Of a stretch of 64,000 nucleotides of DNA, positions 32,201 to 38,445 are shown piece after piece. The DNA comes from a virus. Location: positions 42,595 to 106,594 of IMG/VR virus record IMGVR_UViG_3300029787_000007; one strand, 5' to 3'. The notes beneath the pieces are model-generated. The model was given only the letters and a program-made list of their open reading frames with translations, ran no database searches and was not told the DNA's origin. The position numbers and the translations under genes are program-made. Position 1 is the stretch's first letter. Each line of letters begins with the position of its first letter.

Positions 32201-32917
32201 GATTTTATCTCTACCCCAAGTTTAGAAAAAATAGCAATGTATATATTTGAATTTGAATACACTTTTGATCAAGATGATTTGTCCTACATATGGCAGAATT
32301 TAGCTCCGCGCGATTATCAAAAAATAACACAACAAGCGACCACAGTATCCCATGAATTAATAGATGCTGAATTGCTAACTGAAGAAAATTTAGAGGAAGG
32401 CGAAAGTCTTAGGTGGATGATTTTTAAAGTAAAACAAAGATCACAAAAAGATTACGATGAAATTAAGGCTAATACTTCTTTAGGTGTTTTAAGCAATTTT
32501 GCTGGTGCGACTAGCACCGCTGCAGCCGCGGCGCAAGAAGGTTTAGATGTTGAAGAAGAGCCGGAATATAATACTATGTATAATTGGCCATATGATTATC
32601 TTTCTTTTGTAGAAAAAATTAGACTTGATGTAGAAGTTTTATTTGAAGGAGAATCTGATGAGCCAATACAGGGCGGCGGAACTAGCCCGTCTAATACCGG
32701 AACAACTACATTCTCGGGTGAAGCGATGATTGCTGCTGGTATATCTAGCTACCAAACCCCAACTGGTCAGGGAACCGCTCAATACACCCCGCAGCCACAG
32801 GTATACGGCGGTACCCTTCAGACAGGCCAAACAACGGTTGGTCAAGCCACAGCAACATACGACCCTGAACGTTCATCTCCAGATGAAAGTGACGGTGGTG
32901 GGGATCCAAGTTACTAA
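23222..32917 (+). CDS. Giant virion protein with LamG/concanavalin-like domain, 3231 residues
   Basis: One uninterrupted frame of 3231 codons. A LamG-type jelly-roll (about residues 200-415) is visible: VTVEFWLKKIAFD, WNHYAFVLQN, KLYVNGDLDDD and SVDEFRFWKVARN are the usual strands and suggest carbohydrate or surface binding. Around 620 a conserved helical block reads IYKSKGTSKAIKNVFRCFNLDD. Most of the rest is beta-rich, Ser/Thr/Asn/Tyr-rich fibre-like sequence; the C-terminal 250 residues turn helical and end in a Gly/Thr/Gln-rich disordered tail. Position after gp6 is that of T4 gp7, but size and domains differ, so I do not equate them. Likely a host-interacting baseplate or side-fibre protein. 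Confidence 0.65.
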   Translation: MSIKKLFDSADKNTNFSDYANEKERYEFVESIDNAEQITIKNKTFTPIIDYSNPVNFIKYGSAYYFYQGALTKISDYYPYDGSAAEKNTFYNSLLEGEKYIFDSLYPTTTGYALFSADGWGSLDSSAGTVTNGFGYPANEEYITVKGGPLTSSGDSLAAMGPDPYNSKIHHANIYDENIYQTANLPDDYGKGTRLSNLRSDFDDGVTVEFWLKKIAFDTDLTQKEVIFDLWNNNAIGSSDNSYGRVTLTMDGGVGSSTTPFKVTVQSGSTNIYQQAVGASPTLTTIQSWNHYAFVLQNSGSDFHVKLYVNGDLDDDQKVSSKTFTEISQKGIMGRIGALLTASQPNPSSIIYPQAGNIAGGGKLSASVDEFRFWKVARNSQQINRNWFDNVDGGVNTDISNTTLGIYYKFNEGIVGSSSIDSVVLDYAGRISNGVWTGYDSYSRNTGSAIVSASAAIFEKEDPIIKTQHPSYTSLSSSLITSGSFYDLNNNSSFISYAPSWVIEDHENNGNENLKIVSHIIGTYFDKLYYLIKEVPKLRHSNHLSSSTKPIPFARHLPQSLGLYTPDTFINSTIVEKLLNRNETDRFEGSIEDTKNEIYVNLYNNLTNIYKSKGTSKAIKNVFRCFNLDDSLVKFKQYSTNQTYELDNNALQNKVFKDFINFNTSSNVNAVVYQAVDSSNSDSSGYISGSYDGEVEGVEQIYGATVEAEVMFPFYIPNNTYAQAISREPTEISLFGITKVDTGSAGSLNGTDTTDLSKDNYSNFQVFAIREKPNSKNVYFKLTSSFSPHPIPLLTSSVFYNVYDNNLWNFSVRVKPSGYPMSGFVSGATTYTYDVIFKGINNVLGTVINSFEVSSSIGFVSGSNFLRSPKRVYVGAKRENLTGSVQYTSDVLASNAKYWVKFLDDYSLTQHSKDTFNQGISSSYQNISGLAHSGSNLDLLNRNTLALDWNFDNVTSSDSSGNFIVTDYGSGSALIRRSYGWLGRISGYQHTGYGYGFIASSDKVINRKEINVLQIVDPEQSIASEMINILDEDDTVFTPIRTVPNYLFTLEKSMYGAISQEMLTFLAGVIDFNNIIGAPVNRYRERYKDLEKLKEAFFRRVTKTSNVEKFVDYYKWFDDAISIIVEQLIPASADYIPDLMNIIEPHALERDKYQSKFPTLEFKQPEIENAPIKGITEKVYSWRAGHSTIPHSHRDTNKHMLYWKDRAERNATEITSSNTTVDTQREAIRKIAVKNPGLTSSIPSLQTLGGTKYLANRYKRRTFQKIFIEKVDNPLSSASFLHGGVNFEPSKNIHFTYNALYPAGPVDRTDGVLIPQNILLSWMDDLVKVPVNNDPKPGDDKTKRHVKVLHGRNYTEGLGYQSVKSSMAFPFNIISSSVKTGYSKLTYETLSGNVTITNLHNDVYGPDMDKPMQGPFTEYAVGGHQSRHIRLNTGSDNWQNRPEAWKLFLGACADPLIDLDNSGAIGMAGADYPWPVHALAPGRPAYPMTASQKAVYYRDFVAKRPVNIRNIKHTTGSTVLGNYNKNYDVVHTFGAFSNPRGFIENQPSLPTQAFQNTATSSTSIRTLLNIRRADMGHTDLVGEYSNSYLTSATNKSVIRTKFSAPGGIETSTSGYTDIRSNEFSVYNNINYRNLNVRRPFQAPSGSGSSSWGRGKGTTGIRVFDIHGKDFGLTAHLSRHAGRFGRDSVFQTGSLNTPGIARSLQAPGASYDQLPSFNKTNRNRIHEIKLRLNSNDGVTYDAFTSSIHDNYYVAQQIPKSTLQYSWISSSHLRTNERFGIVRPGFRLSASSGMKNSIDFVSASEFVSYHTNGSQQRVLGQDGRYAAPQKVVTDFVGLNINIVDTVLPDSATLGSSTTATDYINTDFIELGNSEGTASILNALLLNRGGVYGYPSWQQMRYADHKLIKNYREANKLHFITSTSSFNKQVEYSMPPVSLRGRALDICFDDLTSLVPYATTTGFPPVTEMILTPSVQSVRADFSNNYVYFNLDLLENEFDVNYFNDITAGEQVLKICNTNANFNLNWAIYRENIFPSQRNEFVSQSRTRVGYENKYWRDLDLDRAELGATFKNSQDIHVSQSSWILDAPTDFLTRTGPTFVSYSAVPLTTTAELIAARNTLRRGGFSSASAGELQNTYFTFFTSSDEGKYTPSLGTFERGGVLTPGALYARKQSISSPRSVASPSGMAWPHTGAGTPGPFDALKQIDVCAGEAKWEAGEKAGISGFSRVSSAESFELSEVVNFTSMPSKPWFNDYDEFNYLIRKVSNAKEFAVVPEFRISEHVEDYTIAGTVLPESKFNTFEIPGTELSSSQDDFYIDYSNSEFLKEFLNVQSLSNRNAKEIRLVCSGTIRYNPYKSFYPAQRTVDLVKMFHREYAGELGNWGIVPGYGADGGISGSAIKSLYQPLFAPGILYNSIKSGLAVDWPIITEFSKHQKTAFGDGEGVKKDNYAATIDVNFGSSAVSAYWDKRLDFESLTDPLRHIHGIEFMDMDSHPSSSVTQARYRALIGLESTLYPDMARNFFGEVPNFFLKNRKMTTIKSAGWEKQAIPEGTYASRIILRRSMSGSRDYSFESGSANATFPNQTPTPSPYIALGARQIVSQSYDSDGIEYITSSDQGYPIPQDPINNPNYRESFTMYSRPTAFGPPIAGLSRTNQTATSLYGANTIFDSFNGCNPAYTPPYYNGQAWCDLIFRPTPGKEYSMKDIIAETSASYWRIDPGYPSASALLNDAKVSTVLVYDDTSTTTGIPGAIYAGAFINKNCMQLSASIQLFGIETVPESEVAVTTGQTRGTVELPQHQRWVIKPKFETPMLNFNDTSKLRALTSSEIAIPAFGAESVPRGMWHQFGIIEPDDSKGIFLEISDIPATWIKSHYTSSLFDSIYNNFDKSTIDMPQSLGGLVGWTDNSKRLGEIKDLMTVYEAVVAVPYIINNPPFPTSGPGPAPGPSESPKMFISIPSTRYEEAMNDADAADDEDMEIAGASIRRQVDLMQKYILPPELDFISTPSLEKIAMYIFEFEYTFDQDDLSYIWQNLAPRDYQKITQQATTVSHELIDAELLTEENLEEGESLRWMIFKVKQRSQKDYDEIKANTSLGVLSNFAGATSTAAAAAQEGLDVEEEPEYNTMYNWPYDYLSFVEKIRLDVEVLFEGESDEPIQGGGTSPSNTGTTTFSGEAMIAAGISSYQTPTGQGTAQYTPQPQVYGGTLQTGQTTVGQATATYDPERSSPDESDGGGDPSY

Positions 32918-32933
32918 TTAACAGAGAGCTAAA

Positions 32934-33980
32934 ATGAAATTTTTAAATAAAAAAGAACAAGTTATGGATTTTAAATTGACTTCTTATGGTCATTATTTAA
33001 TGTCTGTTGGTAAATTTAAACCAGAATTTTATGCTTTTTTTGATGATAATGTAATTTACGATGGGCAATATGGACAAATTAGTGAATCATCAAATAGAAC
33101 TCATCAAAGAATTAAAGAGAATACTCAATATTTAGAAAGTCAAGTTTTGTTTGAAGAAGTCGAAACAGATTTAAACGTTGTTGATGGTTCTTTGTCTTTT
33201 TACGAATCCGATGTCACGCCAATAATGAAAGAACCAAGAAAAGATATATATAGATTTGACTCCATGATAGGTGATGCATATTTGGCTGGTGATACTAATA
33301 TTAGTCCCGCTTGGAAAATAGTGTCGCTAAATGGAAATATAAGCTCCTCAACGTTGAAAGATCCAACAAATGATTACAATATTCCTCAAATTAATATAAC
33401 ATTAAATTACCGTAAAAAAATAGTACATATTGATAAAGTAAATTTTGATAATTACCTTTCGCCCTCACCAGCTGGAGCGTCCGGACGAGGATTTGTACAA
33501 TCAATAAACCGCACAAACCGTTTTGCAGACAATAAAATAATAACATTAGAAACTGATGATTTGATAATTTATGCAGAAGAACTTAACACAGAAATGTTAA
33601 ACGAAAATTTTGATACAGAAGTTTTTGAAATTCTGACAGGAGCACTTCCGGCAAGGTGTCCGACGTGCGCTAAACAAGATAAGCTTAGCAGAAAATACTT
33701 TCAAGAAGATAGGGGAAAAATCAGAGGAGGCCTGATGAGCGATTCATCTATTAATAATTTTTCTGCTCAAGCAGTATCAAATTTATCATCTAGTGTTGAT
33801 TATTATTTTGATATTATTAAAGATCATGATATGGATGCCATGTTAGCCTGTAAGGGTGTTGAAATGTTTAATAAACAAACACTGTACATTGATTTAGATT
33901 TTGATTGTGAAAATTTTGAAAAACTTATAGTAGGTACTGCCGACATCTATGGTAGGGTAACGGAGCCAGAACAATGTTAG
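32934..33980 (+). CDS. Tail/fibre structural protein with MAFLDN-type N-terminal domain (divergent)
   Basis: A 348-residue protein whose first 45 residues (VMDFKLTSYGHYLMSVGKFKP then FFDDNVIYDG) align by eye with the N-terminal domain of the two proteins at 41115 and 42155 (IILDAxLTDTGRxRxA, GxFRI, LGDDEIxY). It has a CPTCxK pair near residue 240, a possible small metal or disulfide site. The remaining sequence is mixed beta. It sits between the giant LamG protein and a 1047-residue structural protein, with a 7-nt overlap downstream. The shared N-terminal domain suggests attachment to a common virion partner. Confidence 0.5.
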   Translation: MKFLNKKEQVMDFKLTSYGHYLMSVGKFKPEFYAFFDDNVIYDGQYGQISESSNRTHQRIKENTQYLESQVLFEEVETDLNVVDGSLSFYESDVTPIMKEPRKDIYRFDSMIGDAYLAGDTNISPAWKIVSLNGNISSSTLKDPTNDYNIPQINITLNYRKKIVHIDKVNFDNYLSPSPAGASGRGFVQSINRTNRFADNKIITLETDDLIIYAEELNTEMLNENFDTEVFEILTGALPARCPTCAKQDKLSRKYFQEDRGKIRGGLMSDSSINNFSAQAVSNLSSSVDYYFDIIKDHDMDAMLACKGVEMFNKQTLYIDLDFDCENFEKLIVGTADIYGRVTEPEQC

Positions 33981-36900
33981 GAGTCCTTGATACAAATAGC
34001 AACAGGGCCGCAGGATTAAAATTACCTGTTCCGTATATTGAACGAGCTTTGGTCAATAATGGACAAATTGATATTAGACTAGTGCTGTACATAGTACTTG
34101 AAGAAGAACAAACTGCCGAATATGTAACTGATACACTATCAGATGTTAAATTTTATGTTGCTCAAGTTTTTGACAATTCAGTAAGCATTTCAGGCTCTGT
34201 CAATACAAAATATACTGATACAGAGTATTCTGGTTCTGGTACATCAAGATTTAGTAGTATGACAAATTATAGAAATGGAATAATGGATTACTTAGTTGAT
34301 TTAACTAATAGCCATAAAATATATGATACTTTTGCAGTCAATGATACAGAATATTACATTCAGCGCGGCCATAAAATTTTGTATAGTGTAGATTTTACTG
34401 ATTTTACATTTGCCTCTGAGGAATTTACAGAAGATAGCAATAAAGTTATAAAATTTGTTTCTGATATTACTGCAACAACTGAAGTATTTGAAACGGATAG
34501 TAGCGATATTGATCTGTCCGAAGAATTTTATTCAATTGCAAAAAATTTAAATCTTAATATGAACTTGATTTGTTTTTCATCTATTTTAGATTTGTCAGGA
34601 ATGAATACATCGCTTGGTAATGAATTCGTAGAAGAGGCAAGAGACAATAAGCGTTCGCTAATGCTTTACAATTCATTTTTTTCTGAGCCATCTTATGAAG
34701 AGGTTTTTAGTAATGGTATTCTTATTAAAACACCAACAACTGTTTATACTCTTCCAAATGGTAGAATATTTAATGGTGATGTTATGCAAACAATTGATGG
34801 TTCTTTTCATGGTCTACGAACAGACAATTTTGGAAGAGAACATATATTAAAAAGATTTTTGCAACTGCCAATAGATCAAGTTAGCCGTAATACTATTGCT
34901 CCAGGTACTGAAGGTTTTACGCAGGCTTTGAACGGTTTTACTTTTATTTTGTCTGCTTACGGAGTTACCACAGAACTACTCCCGCGATTAGATGTTTTTA
35001 GAAAGAGTTATATTGATAAGTCTACTTTAACGCCTGCTGGTAGGTGGTACCAAGAGTTTAATAAAGCTCTTATGGCAACAAACTTTTTATTGTCAAAACA
35101 AACACCAGTCAGACCAGAGCTTGTTGTGACTCCTGTTATTGTTGATAATCGATCATTTGAGGAAGATTCTTATGTAGCACCCACTGACCTGGGATATAGT
35201 ATGGAGTCTGATTATATTTATGCAAGTTCTGATTCAATAATGATGAGTCGCGTAGGTTACTTTGATAGATCTTTATATGGTGCTTCAGTGCAGCCAGATG
35301 AATTTGAAAATAACTATACATTAGTGGAAAATGGCTTCTTTTTCTTTGATTATGAAAAGGCGATAAAAACTCAAAGCGTAATATCTAAAATTTTCAATAT
35401 TGATAAAATTGAAAATTATTTTGGCAAAGATGTTCTTAATAAATATTTTAAATTAGATCGAGTTCAAATGAAAAGAAGAAATGCCGCTGATACTAGCATA
35501 GTATATACCAAAACAACCACCTATGACAATTCATTAGATATATCATATCCAAAATTTGTAAATACCTATTATGTAAACAACAATGGCACTACGAATATGG
35601 CCGAAACTGAATTTGAATGGGGCAGTATGACGGATATTTATCCTGAATTAATGCTAAGAAATTTAGATCTTGTAAATAATGATGAATTCGAAAACTACCG
35701 TCTAATGACGTTTCAGTTTCAAGATATTATGGATAGTGCTGGGGTTTATCCTGATTCGCAACGTGACATAGATACAATTGATTTTCTTGTGGATTGTACC
35801 GATTATACTAAACAACTATATGATTTAATTAGCGGTTCTTTTGATGAATATTTAACCGGATCATTTCAAGAATATGTTGACGCAGCAGAACAATTTTGTA
35901 GTTATAATAACATTGATCAGTTTTTTAATAGTTTTTTTGCTAGTGCGTTTGAAGAAGCATACTCGGACGATCCTGAATCCGCGCCGTGGATTGTTGCCCC
36001 TGTAATATATAACTTACACAAAGATTTAATAAACAACGAATTTAATGGTGATTCTCAATCTATCACTGACGCTTCTATTGTTATAAGTAATCAAATTTCT
36101 CCACGAACTGGAAACTTATACAGTCTTCAATCTTTTAGAGATAATTTTGAATCTTTAAGAGAGTTTTACAATAGTTTAGATCTATCGGGGTATTCAAATA
36201 CACGAAATTTAGAATTTGGTCCTGTACGACTTCTTGTATCATTGCTTGGGGATCCTGATTTTACAAATCTCACTACGGATCTTACAGCAGCAGGAAGCGA
36301 TGAGGCTGACGCAGAATGGCTAACCGCTATTAATACAGCGTGGAATCACATAAAACGAGAAATTAGAGCTGAATTTGGCGATGAATATGGCAATGATGAG
36401 TCTGATCCGGAAAGTGGCCTAAGCATATATGATGTTCTTTATGATATAGCTGCAGAGACCCAGTTAGCGATGGTAACCATTCAAGAGGCGGAAGACGCAG
36501 GGGAGTTTGATGGCCTTACTCCATCACAATTAGCTGATAGAATTACGGGCCTCCTTGCCGCCGCCGGCGTTGCTTCCGCATTTTACGCGGTCTGGGGAGG
36601 TATAGCTGTGGCATATGGTGTGACGGCCGGATTCGCCGCTGCATTTGGTCCTGTTGGGTGGATTGTAACGGTCTTTGTTGGAATGGCCGCAATCATTGCG
36701 GCCAGTTTTGCTGCCCTAGAAGAGAATAAAAGAAAAAGCTTCAGAAGAAGAATCGAGCAAATACTTTATGATAGATTAACTGAATTAGCTGCAAGTGCTC
36801 AACAAATTAATGATTCCATAACTGTTGCTATGCGTTCTAAAACATATCCTACTGATTTTAAAGATATAATAGAAGAAAGTTTTGATCAGCAGCCAGTGCT

Positions 36901-37117
36901 GGTTTATGTTGCTTATATGGTTCTAATGGTTGTTTATCAAGAAATTAATCCTGAATATGGAGAAGATATTATAAACAGTGCAAACCAAGATATTGTTCCA
37001 GTAAACAAAGCATTAATTGAAAGTATGGCGGAGTTTATGGCTTCGCGCGCGCTGCCCAGCGTTACCGAGTACTCAGAATATTTAGAGTCTCTTGAAGATG
37101 ACGAAGAAGAAGAATAA
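33974..37117 (+). CDS. Large structural protein with C-terminal hydrophobic hairpin
   Basis: A 1047-residue acidic protein, mostly beta and loop in the first 600 residues and helical afterwards. Around residues 855-915 there is an exceptional run of Ala/Gly/Val hydrophobic residues (LLAAAGVASAFYAVWGGIAVA and FGPVGWIVTVFVGMAAIIAA) that reads as two transmembrane helices joined by a short turn, then charged helices ending EDDEEEE. No known family is recognised. A virion protein with a hidden membrane hairpin could form a channel in the host inner membrane during ejection, as internal proteins of some phages do; this is inference. Located in the tail block, 7 nt overlap with the gene before. Confidence 0.55.
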   Translation: MLGVLDTNSNRAAGLKLPVPYIERALVNNGQIDIRLVLYIVLEEEQTAEYVTDTLSDVKFYVAQVFDNSVSISGSVNTKYTDTEYSGSGTSRFSSMTNYRNGIMDYLVDLTNSHKIYDTFAVNDTEYYIQRGHKILYSVDFTDFTFASEEFTEDSNKVIKFVSDITATTEVFETDSSDIDLSEEFYSIAKNLNLNMNLICFSSILDLSGMNTSLGNEFVEEARDNKRSLMLYNSFFSEPSYEEVFSNGILIKTPTTVYTLPNGRIFNGDVMQTIDGSFHGLRTDNFGREHILKRFLQLPIDQVSRNTIAPGTEGFTQALNGFTFILSAYGVTTELLPRLDVFRKSYIDKSTLTPAGRWYQEFNKALMATNFLLSKQTPVRPELVVTPVIVDNRSFEEDSYVAPTDLGYSMESDYIYASSDSIMMSRVGYFDRSLYGASVQPDEFENNYTLVENGFFFFDYEKAIKTQSVISKIFNIDKIENYFGKDVLNKYFKLDRVQMKRRNAADTSIVYTKTTTYDNSLDISYPKFVNTYYVNNNGTTNMAETEFEWGSMTDIYPELMLRNLDLVNNDEFENYRLMTFQFQDIMDSAGVYPDSQRDIDTIDFLVDCTDYTKQLYDLISGSFDEYLTGSFQEYVDAAEQFCSYNNIDQFFNSFFASAFEEAYSDDPESAPWIVAPVIYNLHKDLINNEFNGDSQSITDASIVISNQISPRTGNLYSLQSFRDNFESLREFYNSLDLSGYSNTRNLEFGPVRLLVSLLGDPDFTNLTTDLTAAGSDEADAEWLTAINTAWNHIKREIRAEFGDEYGNDESDPESGLSIYDVLYDIAAETQLAMVTIQEAEDAGEFDGLTPSQLADRITGLLAAAGVASAFYAVWGGIAVAYGVTAGFAAAFGPVGWIVTVFVGMAAIIAASFAALEENKRKSFRRRIEQILYDRLTELAASAQQINDSITVAMRSKTYPTDFKDIIEESFDQQPVLVYVAYMVLMVVYQEINPEYGEDIINSANQDIVPVNKALIESMAEFMASRALPSVTEYSEYLESLEDDEEEE

Positions 37118-37167
37118 CAATTAAATTAAAATGTTGTATAATTATAATATAACAAAGGAGTAATATA

Positions 37168-37785
37168 ATGCCATCAAGAAGTTTTCAAAAAGACGTTTTT
37201 AAAAGTTCTGAACGCCTCAAAAGATTAAAATCGCAAAATAATAAAAGATATGTTAACGGTCAATTAGTCACTCCTGGAACAAAAAATTCTAAAGTTCAAG
37301 GTGCTGCCGAAATTTTAAGAAAAAAAAGAGTCCTTGCTTCTAAACCTAGCTCGGAGTACATGAACACACATGAAATGGCTACGTCAGTTCTACAAGCAAT
37401 TGGAATCAGCTCTTTAGATAATACAGACAAAAACTATTCTTTTCCAAAAGGGCAAGACAATACTCTTGGCATTGGAGAAAAGCAATGGGGAGAAGTTAGC
37501 ACAATTGCTTCCTCTAATACCATGCGCTTAACAGCCGGCGGTTCTGGAAAAAATCTTAGATTTGGCCAATTAAAAAACAAAAAAGTTTCAGCTATAAAAA
37601 GTTTTAAAAAATTAGAAAATCCATTTTATAATATTGATGATGCCGGGACATCAAGAAATAAATACATACAACAAGAAACAATCAGAAACAACAAAAAATT
37701 AATCAATTTTACAAATATAACTGTAGCGTTGTATGATGAAAACATAGCTAACAGAAGAAGCTTAACTCTAGGACAGTTTAAATAA
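37168..37785 (+). CDS. Basic structural-region protein, unknown function
   Basis: A 205-residue protein preceded by a clear ribosome site (AAAGGAG) and an AT-rich leader (about 37130-37160) that could hold a late promoter. The sequence is strongly basic and serine-rich (SSERLKRLKSQNNKRY, KSFKKLENPF) with little predicted core, like an assembly or connector protein. It contains SNTMRLTAGGSGKNLRFGQ, reminiscent of a beta hairpin. The stop overlaps the next ATG. No family is recognised. Confidence 0.5.
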   Translation: MPSRSFQKDVFKSSERLKRLKSQNNKRYVNGQLVTPGTKNSKVQGAAEILRKKRVLASKPSSEYMNTHEMATSVLQAIGISSLDNTDKNYSFPKGQDNTLGIGEKQWGEVSTIASSNTMRLTAGGSGKNLRFGQLKNKKVSAIKSFKKLENPFYNIDDAGTSRNKYIQQETIRNNKKLINFTNITVALYDENIANRRSLTLGQFK

Positions 37786-38444
37786 TGACTACCCCCACTA
37801 TAACAATGATGACGGGCTCCGCAGCTTTTGTGGGTGTGGAAGAAGCTAGTTTTCTTTTTGATGATTCGGATGGCTTTTATTCAGTTTTAAGTAATTTTGA
37901 ATCAGTAGATGAAAATGGATTTTATAACGATCCAAAAGGAATATTTACATATCTAATTATGGATTCTCAGCTTCTTGACTTATCTTCTCAACAAATGGGT
38001 ATTCTTTTAGAAATATATCCTTATAGGTGGGGCGGTTTCGATGAGTCGAACACTGATGTAAAACTGCTTGCGTGTGTTTATAATGGATTAACAGACCCGG
38101 AAATTACAATGGAACCACATTGGTTTGTAGGTTCAAATTATTCTGTTTCTATAAGCACTTCAGAAATAGGAGGTTTGCAGGAGAAATTTGGTTTTACCAC
38201 TATCTCTCCCGAAGACCAATTAGAAAGCACAATTAGAACAATGACATCTGAAGTTTATAATTCTTACATTGCTAAAAGAGCATCATTAAAAAAGGGCCCC
38301 CGCCCAAAGTTAGTACCAAACAATTTTGCCTTCCTTAAGCCGTTTTCGGTTACGCAATCAAATATTACCGGAAGCAGCGATACAGGCGCTACCACAACTG
38401 CTGCAGCAACCACCACAACAACTGTAGGCTCTGGAGGTTATTAG
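37785..38444 (+). CDS. Structural-region protein with Thr/Ala-rich tail, unknown function
   Basis: A 219-residue acidic protein of mixed beta character ending in a low-complexity tail (TTTAAATTTTTVGSGGY). The core (about 20-180) is aromatic and acidic (VEEASFLFDDSDGFYSVLSN). The ATG overlaps the upstream stop as TAATG and the next gene begins 1 nt after the stop. No motif is recognised. Its place in the tail block and disordered tail suggest a minor virion component. Confidence 0.5.
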   Translation: MTTPTITMMTGSAAFVGVEEASFLFDDSDGFYSVLSNFESVDENGFYNDPKGIFTYLIMDSQLLDLSSQQMGILLEIYPYRWGGFDESNTDVKLLACVYNGLTDPEITMEPHWFVGSNYSVSISTSEIGGLQEKFGFTTISPEDQLESTIRTMTSEVYNSYIAKRASLKKGPRPKLVPNNFAFLKPFSVTQSNITGSSDTGATTTAAATTTTTVGSGGY

Positions 38445-38445
38445 A

